Under the pieces are notes generated by a model. That model was given only the letters and a program-made list of their open reading frames with translations, did no database searches and had not been told where the DNA came from. Shown piece by piece: positions 37,675 to 49,374 of a DNA stretch of 64,000 nucleotides. The DNA is from Bradyrhizobium jicamae (lineage in GTDB: Bacteria; Pseudomonadota; Alphaproteobacteria; Rhizobiales; Xanthobacteraceae). The first letter of the stretch is position 1; the number at the start of each line of letters is the position of its first letter. The translations under genes and the position numbers were made by a program. The stretch lies in the NCBI RefSeq assembly GCF_001440395.1, contig NZ_LLXZ01000141.1, forward strand, positions 65,495-129,494, in the 5' to 3' direction.

Positions 37675-37711
37675 TCTCCCGCCCTAATTTCAGGGGCGGG
37701 AGAATTTTTTT
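37675..37711 (+). terminator. Rho-independent terminator of dnaA
   Basis: TCTCCCGCCC and GGGCGGGAGA form a 10-bp perfect stem around a 9-base loop, followed by ATTTTTTT. It separates dnaA from dnaN. Confidence 0.92.
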
Positions 37712-37903
37712 CTGCTGCCATTTTCTGCGGCAAAAGTGGGGAACGCGGCCCTGTCTCCCTTGCACCGGCGGCCCATCCGCGCCACCTTGCGGTCCCCCCG
37801 GGGGTTTGATCAAATCCGATCCTGATCCGGCTTTTCGGGTTTCCAATGCCGCGGCGCTGCCTTGACGGGCCGCCCGGCTTTTCCATCTCTGGCGGGTATA
37901 GCA

Positions 37904-39022
37904 ATGAAGGTCACCGTCGAACGCGCGCAACTGCTGAAATCGCTGGGTCACGTCCATCGCGTGGTTGAGCGCCGAAATACCATCCCGATCCTCGGCAACG
38001 TGCTGGTCCGCGCCGAAAACGCCAGGCTGTCGCTGAAAGCGACCGACCTCGACCTCGAGGTGACCGAGACGCTGGCGGCGGAAACCGCGACCGGCGGCTC
38101 CACCACCGTGCCGGCCCATATGTTCTACGACATCGTCCGCAAACTGCCGGACGGCTCGCAGATCGTGCTGGAAGCCGACGGCGACCGCTCGGTGATGGCG
38201 ATCCGCGCCGGCCGCTCGCGCTTCACGCTGCAGACGCTGCCCGAAAGCGACTTCCCGGATCTCGCCGCCGGCGACATGACGCATTCGTTTTCGCTTGCGG
38301 CTTCCGACGTCAAGCGGCTGATCGACCGCACGCAGTTTGCGATCTCGACCGAAGAGACCCGCTATTATCTCAACGGCATCTACCTGCACACCGCCGGCAG
38401 CGCCAAGGCCGCAACCCTGCGTGGGGTGGCGACCGACGGACATCGCCTGGCGCAGATCGATCTGGGACTGCCGTCCGGCGCCACCGGCATGCCCGGCGTG
38501 ATCGTGCCGAGGAAGACGGTCGGCGAAGTACAACGGCTGATCGACGACAACGAAGCCGAGATCAAAATCGAACTGTCGCAGGGCAAGATCCGCTTCACAC
38601 TCGGGAATGTGGTGCTGACCTCGAAGCTGATCGACGGAACCTTCCCGGATTACGGCCGCGTCATTCCGCAGAACAACGACAAGGAACTGATCGTCGACAA
38701 AAAGGATTTCGAGGCCGCGGTCGACCGCGTCTCGACCATTTCCAGCGAGCGCGGGCGCGCGGTGAAGCTGGCGCTGTCCGCCGGCAAGCTGGTGCTGTCG
38801 GTGACCAACCCGGATTCCGGCAGCGCCACCGAAGAACTCGAAGTCGAATACGCCTCCGACGCGCTCGATATCGGCTTCAACTCGCGCTATCTGCTCGACA
38901 TCGCCGCCCAGATCGAAGGCGAAGTCGCCGTGCTGCGCCTCGCCGACCCCGGCTCGCCGACGCTGGTGCAGGACAAGGAAAACAAGGGCGCGCTGTATGT
39001 GCTGATGCCGATGCGGGTGTGA
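37904..39022 (+). CDS. dnaN: DNA polymerase III beta subunit (sliding clamp)
   Basis: The 372-aa clamp starts MKVTVERAQLLKSLGHVHRVVERRNTIPIL; a 14-codon upstream extension is not conserved in the family. It has the three-fold beta-clamp repeat and ends with the conserved YVLMPMRV. It encircles DNA and tethers polymerase III. About 190 bases lie between the dnaA terminator and this start, where its promoter should be. Its stop overlaps the GTG of the DUF559 frame. Confidence 0.97.
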   Translation: MKVTVERAQLLKSLGHVHRVVERRNTIPILGNVLVRAENARLSLKATDLDLEVTETLAAETATGGSTTVPAHMFYDIVRKLPDGSQIVLEADGDRSVMAIRAGRSRFTLQTLPESDFPDLAAGDMTHSFSLAASDVKRLIDRTQFAISTEETRYYLNGIYLHTAGSAKAATLRGVATDGHRLAQIDLGLPSGATGMPGVIVPRKTVGEVQRLIDDNEAEIKIELSQGKIRFTLGNVVLTSKLIDGTFPDYGRVIPQNNDKELIVDKKDFEAAVDRVSTISSERGRAVKLALSAGKLVLSVTNPDSGSATEELEVEYASDALDIGFNSRYLLDIAAQIEGEVAVLRLADPGSPTLVQDKENKGALYVLMPMRV

Positions 39023-39477
39023 GCACTTCGGGCGAGTCGCGCACCAGCCTTCCCTCTCCCCTTGTGGGAGAGGGTGGCGCCGAACGAAGTTCGACGACGG
39101 GTGAGGGGTTCGCGCCGCAGACACCATACCATAGGCCAGTCGCCAAACGCATCCGCGGCTTCGCCAAGAAGATGCGTCACGAGCCCACCGATGCGGAATT
39201 GGCCATGTGGCGACTGCTTCGCGACCGGCGCCTCGCGCGTTTCAAATTTCGCCGCCAAGTTCCGTTCCGAAACTTTATTCTCGATTTTGTCTGCTTCGAG
39301 AAGCGGCTGATCATTGAAATCGATGGAAGTCAGCACGCATCATCGACACGCGACGAAGCGAGGGAAGCGGTCTTGATCGCCGAAGGATTTCGAATGGCGC
39401 GCTACTGGAACAACGACGTGTTGCAACGACGCTCTGCCATACTGGAGGACATTTTCGTAAAGCTTGCCGAGCGGTAA
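39019..39477 (+). CDS. DUF559 endonuclease-like protein in the dnaN-recF gap
   Basis: The frame opens at GTG overlapping the dnaN stop and encodes 152 residues. The recognisable part starts near residue 44 (KRIRGFAKKMRHEPTDAELAMWRLLRDRRL, residues 43-72) and shows the DUF559 pattern: FRRQVPFRNFILDFVCFEKRLIIEIDGSQH, then FRMARYWNNDVLQ. This is the PD-(D/E)xK/Vsr-like fold. Residues 12-31 are coded by a repeat element (39052-39110), and a second, inverted copy follows the stop (39479-39538). An ATG at codon 52 is an alternative start but would cut a family helix. Biological role unknown. Confidence 0.8.
   Translation: MSTSGESRTSLPSPLVGEGGAERSSTTGEGFAPQTPYHRPVAKRIRGFAKKMRHEPTDAELAMWRLLRDRRLARFKFRRQVPFRNFILDFVCFEKRLIIEIDGSQHASSTRDEAREAVLIAEGFRMARYWNNDVLQRRSAILEDIFVKLAER
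39052..39110 (+). repeat. CCCTCTCCCCTTGTGGGAGAG element, left copy
   Basis: The element contains CCCTCTCCC/GGGAGAGGG and CGAACGAAGTTCG dyads and ends GACGGGTGAGGGGTT. It begins 29 bases after the dnaN stop. The right copy at 39479-39538 is inverted. Confidence 0.88.
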
Positions 39478-39478
39478 G

Positions 39479-39538
39479 AACCCCTCACCCGTCGCCTCAC
39501 TATGTGAGGCGCCACCCTCTCCCACAAGGGGAGAGGGG
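39479..39538 (-). repeat. CCCTCTCCCCTTGTGGGAGAG element, right copy (inverted)
   Basis: AACCCCTCACCCGTCG at the left and CCACAAGGGGAGAGGG at the right are the reverse complement of the left copy's ends; the loop differs (CCTCACTATGTGAGG). It ends about 25 bases before the recF start. Confidence 0.88.
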
Positions 39539-39562
39539 AAGAAAGGCCGACGTCAATTCAGC

Positions 39563-40702
39563 ATGACCCCCTCTCGCATCAACCGCCTGTCGCTCACGCA
39601 TTTCCGCAACTACCGCGCGGGAAGCGTGCAGACGCGTGGCGATGTGGTGGTGCTGGTGGGGCCGAATGGCGCCGGCAAGACCAATTGTCTGGAGGCGATC
39701 TCGTTTCTCTCGCCCGGACGCGGCCTGCGGCGCGCGACGCTGGAGGATGTCGCCGACAACCAGGGCAATGGCTCCTGGGCAGTCTCCGCCGAGGTCGAGG
39801 GCGCGCTCGGGCTTGCCACGCTCGGCACCGGCATCGATGCGCCGGCTGCAGAAGCCACCTCCACGAGCCGGCGCTGCCGGATCGACCGTGAGCCCGTAAG
39901 TTCAGCGACCGCGTTCGGCGATCACTTACGCATGGTCTGGCTGACGCCGGCGATGGACGGGCTGTTTCTCGGCGCGGCTTCGGAGCGGCGGCGCTTCTTC
40001 GACCGGCTGGTGCTGGCGATCGACAGCGAGCATTCCAGCCGCGTTTCCGCGCTGGACCGGTCGCTGCGCTCGCGCAACCGCCTGCTCGAAGTGCGCAACT
40101 ATGACGACCATTGGTGCGACGCGATCGAGCGCGAAACCGCCGAGCTTGCGGTCGCAGTCGCCGCCACGCGCGGCCAGACCGTGACGCGACTGGCGGCGAT
40201 GCTGCGCGAACGTGGGCAAGCCTCCGCCTTCCCGTCGGCGCAGATCATGCTCGACGGCTGGATGGAAAACGCGCTGGTCAACGAATCCGCGACATCAGTG
40301 GAAGATCGTTACCGCGAGATCCTGCGCGCCAGCCGCGCCCGCGACGCCGCGGCCGGCCGCACGCTTGATGGCCCTCACCTCACCGACCTGCAGGTGGTCT
40401 ACGCGCCGAAAAACATGCCGGCGCGCGACGCCTCCACCGGCGAACAGAAGGCGCTGCTGATCGGACTGGTGCTGGCGCATGCCACGCTGGTTGCCGAGAT
40501 GACCGGCATCGTCCCGCTGTTGCTGCTCGACGAAGTCGTCGCCCATCTCGATCCCAACCGACGCAAGGCGCTGTTCGACGAACTTGCAAAGCTCGGCGCG
40601 CAGGTCTGGATGACCGGCGCCGATCCTGCGGCGTTCATCGATGTCGGCCCGACCGGTGAGATTTTCGACGTTGAATCCGGCCAGGTGAGCCGCCGCGCCT
40701 GA
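39563..40702 (+). CDS. recF: DNA replication and repair protein RecF
   Basis: The 379-aa SMC-like ATPase acts in gap repair and loads RecA at stalled forks. Walker A is GPNGAGKT (33-40), the signature is in DASTGEQKALLIGL, and Walker B is PLLLLDEVVAHLD. I use the ATG at MTPSRINRLSLTHFRNYR, the family start; the open frame runs 33 codons further upstream through the repeat element. It normally follows dnaN directly in relatives, but here a DUF559 cassette lies between them. Its own ribosome site is weak. Confidence 0.95.
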   Translation: MTPSRINRLSLTHFRNYRAGSVQTRGDVVVLVGPNGAGKTNCLEAISFLSPGRGLRRATLEDVADNQGNGSWAVSAEVEGALGLATLGTGIDAPAAEATSTSRRCRIDREPVSSATAFGDHLRMVWLTPAMDGLFLGAASERRRFFDRLVLAIDSEHSSRVSALDRSLRSRNRLLEVRNYDDHWCDAIERETAELAVAVAATRGQTVTRLAAMLRERGQASAFPSAQIMLDGWMENALVNESATSVEDRYREILRASRARDAAAGRTLDGPHLTDLQVVYAPKNMPARDASTGEQKALLIGLVLAHATLVAEMTGIVPLLLLDEVVAHLDPNRRKALFDELAKLGAQVWMTGADPAAFIDVGPTGEIFDVESGQVSRRA

Positions 40703-40834
40703 GGCCTGCGAACCGCCTCGCTTGAACCAAATCCCGTACTCGCCCGACTAGTTTTCGGAAGCGGCGTTAGGACGCCGGAGCCCGCGTGGCCGCGCGGCCG
40801 AAAAAGGCGCGGCAATCGATACCGGAGACGAAGA

Positions 40835-42991
40835 ATGCCGAGAACCAAGCGCGGGATCGTCCCGGCCCGAAAGCACCTGTTGCCGCTCATCGTCCTGATC
40901 GGCGCCAGTATGCCGCTCGCGGCCAGAGCCGACAGCGGCATCGTCGACGTCCGCACGCTGCCGCGCCTGGAAGGCGCCGTGGAAGATACCTCTCGTACCC
41001 AGTCTCACAGCCTGAGCTATGGCGTTGGCAGCATTGTCGCGATCACGACGGAGGCCACCAAAAAGTTGATCGCCGCCGACGGCTGGGTGCAGTTTTTGCG
41101 GCCCCTGGACGAGAAGAGCACCACCCTGACCTTCAAAAAGGCCCAGCAAGGGCTCAGCATCCATTTCACCCAGGGGCTTGGCCGTCCCGATCAATCGGTA
41201 GTGAACTACAATTCCGACCGGATCACCTCGAACGTGCCGTTCCCACCTCAGGCGACCGGCATCGTGTTTGATCAGCACCGGCCCTATCTCGGCTGCATCG
41301 CGCCTGCCCCCTTCGATGCGACGCTGGATTTCTTCCGCAAGGAGATGGCCGCGATCGGCTGGAAACAACTCACCGCCGCTGACGTGGCCGCGCGATGGCC
41401 GAACGCGGGGTTCAACGAAACAGTCGAGAACGGCGTCCGAACCTACTACGCGCACGCCGACGGCGACGGGTTCTACCGGCAGCGGCCGGTCATGCTGACC
41501 CTGCAGCGCCGCAGCGATGGCCAGACCGGCGTGGAAATCCGGGTCGCGCTCTTCGCGCTGCCTGAGACGCTGGAAGCCGACTCAGAAATGGCCGGCTTGC
41601 CCCGGCCGAAGCCGACCAAGACTGCGAAAAGTTTGGGCGGCTCGGATTCGGTCCGCCGCCAGGTCGAGGTCGCGGTCATCGCCGAACTTCCCGCAACGCT
41701 TGCCTTCTATCGCCGCGAACTCGCCAGCCGCAACTGGACCGAAGAGACCAAGGGCGCGGTCGTCACGCCAGACAACGTCACGCTGAACTTCTCCTCTGCC
41801 GAACAGACCGCAACGCTGACGCTCGGGCGCAAATACGATCTGACGGTTGTCACGCTCGTCACGCAGATGACGGAAGCGGCGCTGGCCGCGCGCGCCAGGG
41901 CGAAGAAGGAAGCGGATGCAAGATTCATGAACGACGCGGCCGCCCTGGCCAAGCAGGTGATCGCCGCCGACGCGGCGCGGCGCGTTGCCCAAGCTACCAA
42001 TCTTTCGGATGCACCGCTCCGCGCACTCGCCGACAATGCGACCCCGGTGCCGTTGCCGGAGAACGCGGAAGACGTAAAATTCGACGGCGCCGACGGCAGG
42101 CTTGAGTTCAATTCCGCTTCCAGCGTGAAGGCGGTCGCGGCTTTTTACCGCAGCTCGCTGCAGTCGCAGGGCTGGAGGGAGAGGCCCTCGGTCATCAACC
42201 AGCCCAATATGGCCGTGATGGAATTTTCCAAGGGCCGCAAGGCGCTGTCGCTCACTGCAATGCAGATGGGCCCCAAGGTCCGCGTCAGCGCCGATGGATC
42301 GGCGCTGGTGGTGGCAAACGCGGTATCCGAACGTGGGAAAGCATCGAGCGAATCGTCCAGCAAGACGGTCGACACGCTCGAGCCAGACCCGGATTCGGCG
42401 CTGCCGGTGCCGAAGCAACGTACCATGACCTCGATCGGCACCGGAAAGATGCCCGGCAGCGATGCGCCGTTCCGCAAGGAGCTGGAAGCCAGCATCCCCG
42501 CTGAGCTCAACACCGTGCTCGCTTTCTACCGCAGCGAACTCGGCAAGCGCGGCTGGCAGGAGACGGAAGGCGCCGTCGTGAAGCCCGACCGGGCTCAACT
42601 GGCGTTCACCTCTTCCGACGGGCCGGCAACGCTGAAGCTCGGCCGCAGGAACGGCGAAACCACCGTCAACCTCGCACAGAAATATCCGGCCGCCGCCTCG
42701 AAAGCCGACATCGTGCCGAAGCCGGGTCAGTCGAAGCTGATGTTCGGCAATATCGGCAAGAGCGACGCAACAATTTCGATCAACAAACAGACGATCAAGG
42801 TCGCGGCCGGCGCCGGCGGTCCGCAATCGGCCAGGCCGCCGATGATCGATCTGCCGCCAGGCAAATACCAGTATGCGCTGAAAATCGCGGGCGGGCCGGC
42901 GCGCAACAACCAGATCGAAATCGGCGCCGGCGATACCTGGGGCGTGATGATCGGCCCCGGCGGCGACGTGCTGCCGTTGCAGATGTACTGA
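40835..42991 (+). CDS. Exported repeat-domain protein with FYR-GW modules
   Basis: The 718-aa product has a signal peptide (residues 14-32, ASMPLAARADS). At least four modules repeat a helix FYRxEL followed by GW, at residues 166-176, 291-301, 437-447 and 564-574. Each is followed by strands with a pattern like AVV.PD...L.F....ATL.LGR....TVV. A weaker unit may lie near 73-110. Residues 630-718 look like a small beta-sandwich domain (SDATISINKQTIKV, LPPGKYQYALKI). No family name is recognised. It lies between recF and the acyltransferase in the replication gene block, 132 bases after recF. Confidence 0.85.
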   Translation: MPRTKRGIVPARKHLLPLIVLIGASMPLAARADSGIVDVRTLPRLEGAVEDTSRTQSHSLSYGVGSIVAITTEATKKLIAADGWVQFLRPLDEKSTTLTFKKAQQGLSIHFTQGLGRPDQSVVNYNSDRITSNVPFPPQATGIVFDQHRPYLGCIAPAPFDATLDFFRKEMAAIGWKQLTAADVAARWPNAGFNETVENGVRTYYAHADGDGFYRQRPVMLTLQRRSDGQTGVEIRVALFALPETLEADSEMAGLPRPKPTKTAKSLGGSDSVRRQVEVAVIAELPATLAFYRRELASRNWTEETKGAVVTPDNVTLNFSSAEQTATLTLGRKYDLTVVTLVTQMTEAALAARARAKKEADARFMNDAAALAKQVIAADAARRVAQATNLSDAPLRALADNATPVPLPENAEDVKFDGADGRLEFNSASSVKAVAAFYRSSLQSQGWRERPSVINQPNMAVMEFSKGRKALSLTAMQMGPKVRVSADGSALVVANAVSERGKASSESSSKTVDTLEPDPDSALPVPKQRTMTSIGTGKMPGSDAPFRKELEASIPAELNTVLAFYRSELGKRGWQETEGAVVKPDRAQLAFTSSDGPATLKLGRRNGETTVNLAQKYPAAASKADIVPKPGQSKLMFGNIGKSDATISINKQTIKVAAGAGGPQSARPPMIDLPPGKYQYALKIAGGPARNNQIEIGAGDTWGVMIGPGGDVLPLQMY

Positions 42992-42998
42992 GCGCGGG

Positions 42999-44972
42999 CT
43001 ATCTCGGCCTGCTTGCGGACGCTCCGCTGCCGAGCAAACGGTCGATGATCGATTCGATCAAAAACACCGACGCCATTTCGGTCAGGTGCACCTGATCGAT
43101 CACGGTAATGTCCCCCGCCGCATCGCCAATGCGCGTCAGGCATCCCTGCGCATTGCAGAAGACGTCCGACGCCGAGATGAATTCCGCGCCGAGCGGCTCG
43201 AGCCTGGCGCGCATGACGGCATCATAGGCGGTGGGCGGCGATGCGCTGGGCGAACGCTCCGGGATCAGCGTGCGATGGAGCATGAAATATCTGAGCACCT
43301 CGGACGGAAGCCCGCGCCGCCACATCGGCACTCCGCCGAGAATAATGACGCGGGCATTCGTCTTCTTCAGCGCGACCACCGTCTCAGCGACATTGTCGAG
43401 ATGCTTTTCCCAAGTCCCGTGCAGCACCACGATGTCGGGTTCGATCTGACGCACGAGCGAAAACACCTTGTCGTTCATCGCGCGGCAATTGGGGTTGCCC
43501 GGGATGTCGGCGTTCAGCGCCGGAATGCAGGAACTGGAGGTAAGCTGCGCAATGCCGAAGTTTCGCGCCTCCTGCGCCTTGCGCAGGCCGGGCAGCAGAG
43601 CGCCGGCGGTCGAATCGCCCCACACCAGAACCAGCGGACGGCGATCACGCTCGACGCAGCTATCGGGAAACGTCGTTTCTCGGCTGAGATCGAGCATGCA
43701 TTCATGGAACCGCCACTTGGAGCTCTCCGTCGTCACATTGGCCATGGCGCGGATTTCCGGCGGCAGCCGATAGTCGAAGCCGCGCCCCCAGACGACGGCA
43801 AAGCCGGCGACCGCGATCATGGCCATGCCGGCCCCGAGGCCGAACATCTTGCGCCGGCTCGGGACGCCGAAGCGGATCGGCGTTTCGACAAACCGGTACG
43901 TCGCCCAGGCCAACACCACGCTCGCGAGCAATATCAATTCGCGCTCCGGCAGCGTCAGCGGCGCGAATTTGATGATCCCGCCGAATACCAACAGCGGCCA
44001 GTGCCAGAGATAGAGCGGGTAGCTGATCAGCCCGATCCACACCAAGGGCCGGCTCGCCAGCACGGCGCGATTCACCCACGCGGCCGGCGCAGACAGAAGC
44101 AGCGCGCTGCCGGCGACCGGCAGTGCCGCCCACCAGCCGGGAAAGGCGCGGTGGCTGTCGAGCATGACGACGCTCGCCGCGATCAGCGCCACGCCGGTCC
44201 ACGCGCGCCAATCGCTCGCTTTGACGCCGTGGCCGACCTTGTTCCAGCCGCAAGCCAGCGCCGCGCCGGCGAGCAATTCGAACATCCGGGTAAACGGCAA
44301 ATAGAAAGCCGCAACCGGATTCGAATCGATCAGCATCACGTTGAGCGCGAAAGACGCGATGCCGAGCAGCGCAATCCCCGCAAGAATGCTCATTCGCAGC
44401 CGCACGGCGATCACCAGGAGCAGCGGCCAGAACAGATAAAACTGTTCCTCGATGCCGAGCGACCACAGATGCAGAAGCGGCTTTTTGGCGGATTCGACGT
44501 CGAAATAGCCGGACTGCAGCAGCAGCGCGATATTGGCCAAAAACGCCGCGCTGGCGAACGTGTCGCTGCCGAGCTGTGCGAAGGCTGACGGCAACATCCA
44601 GAGCCAGCCCAGCACCAATGTCGCGCAGAGCACCACGATCAGCGCCGGAAATATCCGCCGGATCCGCCGGTTGTAGAACTCGATCAGGCTGAAGCGGCCG
44701 AGTTCCAGTTCGCGCGCGATGATGCCGGTGATCAGAAAGCCCGAGATCACGAAAAACACATCGACGCCGACGAAGCCGCCCGGCGCAGCATCCGGGAAAG
44801 CGTGGAAATTCAGGACCAGCATCACCGCGACGGCCCGTAGGCCATCGACATCCGGCCGATATTTTGGCGAGGGCAAGGACAATGCAGACGAACCCGAGAT
44901 CGCGACCAACGGTGGACGACGCCCATAAGCGGTCGTGCCGTCCTCTCTAGCAGGTCCGCGACGGACTACCAT
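42999..44972 (-). CDS. OafA/YrhL-type acyltransferase with SGNH domain
   Basis: About 657 residues. The N-terminal 350-400 residues form the acyltransferase-3 membrane domain (YRPDVDGLRAVAVMLVLNFH, GGFVGVDVFFVISGFLITGII) with ten or so membrane segments. The C-terminal part is a periplasmic SGNH hydrolase-like domain with GDSTAGALLPG and DQVHLTEMA. Such proteins acetylate cell-surface polysaccharides. I use the ATG preceded by GGGGA, but the open frame extends 44 codons further, so the start is uncertain. Its 3' end is 7 bases from that of the repeat protein. Confidence 0.9.
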   Translation of the reverse strand: MVVRRGPAREDGTTAYGRRPPLVAISGSSALSLPSPKYRPDVDGLRAVAVMLVLNFHAFPDAAPGGFVGVDVFFVISGFLITGIIARELELGRFSLIEFYNRRIRRIFPALIVVLCATLVLGWLWMLPSAFAQLGSDTFASAAFLANIALLLQSGYFDVESAKKPLLHLWSLGIEEQFYLFWPLLLVIAVRLRMSILAGIALLGIASFALNVMLIDSNPVAAFYLPFTRMFELLAGAALACGWNKVGHGVKASDWRAWTGVALIAASVVMLDSHRAFPGWWAALPVAGSALLLSAPAAWVNRAVLASRPLVWIGLISYPLYLWHWPLLVFGGIIKFAPLTLPERELILLASVVLAWATYRFVETPIRFGVPSRRKMFGLGAGMAMIAVAGFAVVWGRGFDYRLPPEIRAMANVTTESSKWRFHECMLDLSRETTFPDSCVERDRRPLVLVWGDSTAGALLPGLRKAQEARNFGIAQLTSSSCIPALNADIPGNPNCRAMNDKVFSLVRQIEPDIVVLHGTWEKHLDNVAETVVALKKTNARVIILGGVPMWRRGLPSEVLRYFMLHRTLIPERSPSASPPTAYDAVMRARLEPLGAEFISASDVFCNAQGCLTRIGDAAGDITVIDQVHLTEMASVFLIESIIDRLLGSGASASRPR

Positions 44973-45122
44973 TTTTCCCCGCGACGGCCCGCAAAAAACA
45001 GGCGATCGAGGGAGCAAAATCGGCCTTCGAATCGCGCTTTTCGAGGCCCTCAGAATCGGCCCTTGAAGACCTTGAAAAAGTGTAAAAAACCACCATTTAT
45101 TCAAAGACTTGAAGATAGAGAG

Positions 45123-47652
<2,530 letters not shown>

Positions 47653-47673
47653 GGCAGCGGGCGACTGTCCTGC

Positions 47674-48528
47674 TTAGCCCGCCACTTCCAGCAGCAGGCT
47701 CGCCAGCTCATTTGGATGCGTAATGTACGGCAGGTGCGAGCTCGCGATTTGGCGTGATTGCCATCCCGCCGTCTCGCTCGCGGCCCGCGCGTAGCGATCG
47801 AGGCCCGGATGCGACCACTGGGTGCGGATATAGGTGCGCGGCAATTTCTCGGCGGCGGGATTCCTGCGTTTCACCGGCTCCTTGAAATGGCCGAACGGTG
47901 TCGGGCGAAGCCGGGGTAGCATCCAGTCGATATCCGCGTCTTCGGTCACTTGCCACGTCTCGGTGACAAGTTGCTTCCATGGCGGCGGCGCGAAACGCGG
48001 CAGGAGCCAGCCGTCGCCCTCTTTCTGCACCAGTGCTTCCAGAGCCGGCCGGCGATCAGGCGCGATCACGTCCAGCATGCTCTGGCCGTCAGAGGGCACG
48101 AAAGCATCGAGAAAGACCAGATGCGCGATCCGTTCGGGCATGTGATCGGCGACGCCTGTCATCACCATGCCGCCCGAACTGTTGCCGACGAGGATGACGT
48201 TGCGCAGGCCCTCGTACTCGATGACATTGACGATGTCGCGGACATGCATTTCAAGCCCGACTTCCGGCCTCGCCAAATGCGCACGTTCGCCTAGTCCGGT
48301 CAGCGTCGGAGCGAACACCTCGTGCCCTCGCGCACGCAGCAGCGGCGTTACTTTTTTCCAGCACCAGCCGCCGAACCAGGCTGGATGGATCAGGACATAG
48401 ATCATCTTGCGACCCTCCTGCGACTGGGCATTCGAAATGCCTGAGGTTGCGACCGCGGCAATTGCCGCACCGCCGATCGCGGCCAGGGCTTCCCGGCGCG
48501 AAAGACCTGCATCGCTGCGCTGGCCCAT
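47674..48528 (-). CDS. Tat-exported alpha/beta hydrolase, EstC-like
   Basis: The 284-aa product starts at the ATG after GGAGAGAGCC and carries a Tat-like signal (LSRREALAAIGGAAIAAVATSG). The hydrolase fold shows IHPAWFGGWCWKKV (oxyanion region), nucleophile elbow VGNSSGGMVMTGV, and His in SSHLPYITHPNELA. It resembles salicylate/methyl-ester esterases and hydroxynitrile-lyase-like enzymes. It diverges from the HxlR regulator gene across 135 bases with two dyads, so it is probably that regulator's target. Confidence 0.85.
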   Translation of the reverse strand: MGQRSDAGLSRREALAAIGGAAIAAVATSGISNAQSQEGRKMIYVLIHPAWFGGWCWKKVTPLLRARGHEVFAPTLTGLGERAHLARPEVGLEMHVRDIVNVIEYEGLRNVILVGNSSGGMVMTGVADHMPERIAHLVFLDAFVPSDGQSMLDVIAPDRRPALEALVQKEGDGWLLPRFAPPPWKQLVTETWQVTEDADIDWMLPRLRPTPFGHFKEPVKRRNPAAEKLPRTYIRTQWSHPGLDRYARAASETAGWQSRQIASSHLPYITHPNELASLLLEVAG

Positions 48529-48611
48529 GGCTCTCTCCACAAGTAACCGCTATGCGGCGGGGTTTCGAGCGAGAAAGGACAGCATCGTTTGCCGAATGCC
48601 TGATGGCGACA

Positions 48612-48646
48612 AGTCCAAAATCTGGACTGGTTCGGGCTACCCGAAC
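48612..48646. promoter_or_regulatory. Two adjacent perfect dyads, probable HxlR operator
   Basis: AGTCCA-N5-TGGACT (48612-48628) and GTTCGGG-N3-CCCGAAC (48630-48646) stand side by side just before the HxlR start, in the shared region with the divergent hydrolase gene. Confidence 0.55.
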
Positions 48647-48663
48647 GTGTTTGAATCCCTGCC

Positions 48664-49374
48664 ATGAAAAGTGGCTACGGCGAGTTCTGTCCGATAGCAA
48701 AGGCGTCCGAAATTTTCGCCACACGCTGGACGCCGCTTGTGCTGCGCGAATTGATGTTGGGCGCGCACAGCTTCAATGACATTCATCGCGGCGTGCCGCT
48801 GATGTCGCGGACGCTTCTGGCCGAGCGCCTGCGGCATCTGGAACAAGACGGAATCGTCACAAAAAGAATTCAACCTGACGGCTCGACCTATGAATACCGG
48901 CTGACGCCGTCAGGCGAAGCATTTCACGATGTGTTGCGCGACCTGTCGCGCTGGGGCCTGGCGCACGCCCGCGATCGCCTCACCGCCGACGATCTGAATC
49001 CTGGCCTGCTGATGTGGCGGATGCGCAAGCGCGTGGACGTCAGTGCGTTGCCGGAACATCGCGTGGTGATCCGCTTCGAATTCTCCGGCGTTCCCAGAAG
49101 CCGAACGGCATTGCGCGTGATTTGGCTGGTTCTCGAGCGGACGGGCGCTGACATCTGCTTCAAGGATCCGGGATATGCCGTCGACCTGACCGTTCGCGGC
49201 GATGTCGCTATCCTTGTCCGGCTTTATCTCGGGCACGTGCATTGGCATGAGGTCAGTGAAAAAACATTGTCGATCGAGGGCGATCGACAGATGGCGCGGC
49301 AGCTTCCGATCTGGCTGCAGCTCCACAGACAACTCGGCCGGGACTACCTGCCTTTTGGGCGTCCTGCGGCTTGA
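48664..49374 (+). CDS. HxlR family regulator with C-terminal sterol-carrier-like domain
   Basis: The 236-aa product starts with the winged helix of HxlR proteins (CPIAKASEIFATRWTPLVLRELMLGAHSFNDIHRGVPLMSRTLLAERLRHLE). The remaining 115 residues (from about 120) look like the SCP2-type ligand domain found in longer HxlR members (FEFSGVPRSRTALRVIWLVLERTGADICF, DVAILVRLYLGHVHW). It probably senses a hydrophobic ligand and controls the divergent alpha/beta hydrolase. Confidence 0.85.
   Translation: MKSGYGEFCPIAKASEIFATRWTPLVLRELMLGAHSFNDIHRGVPLMSRTLLAERLRHLEQDGIVTKRIQPDGSTYEYRLTPSGEAFHDVLRDLSRWGLAHARDRLTADDLNPGLLMWRMRKRVDVSALPEHRVVIRFEFSGVPRSRTALRVIWLVLERTGADICFKDPGYAVDLTVRGDVAILVRLYLGHVHWHEVSEKTLSIEGDRQMARQLPIWLQLHRQLGRDYLPFGRPAA

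Noticed and set aside
37616-39127. 503-codon minus-strand frame
   Set aside because: Antisense of dnaN and the dnaA terminator region.
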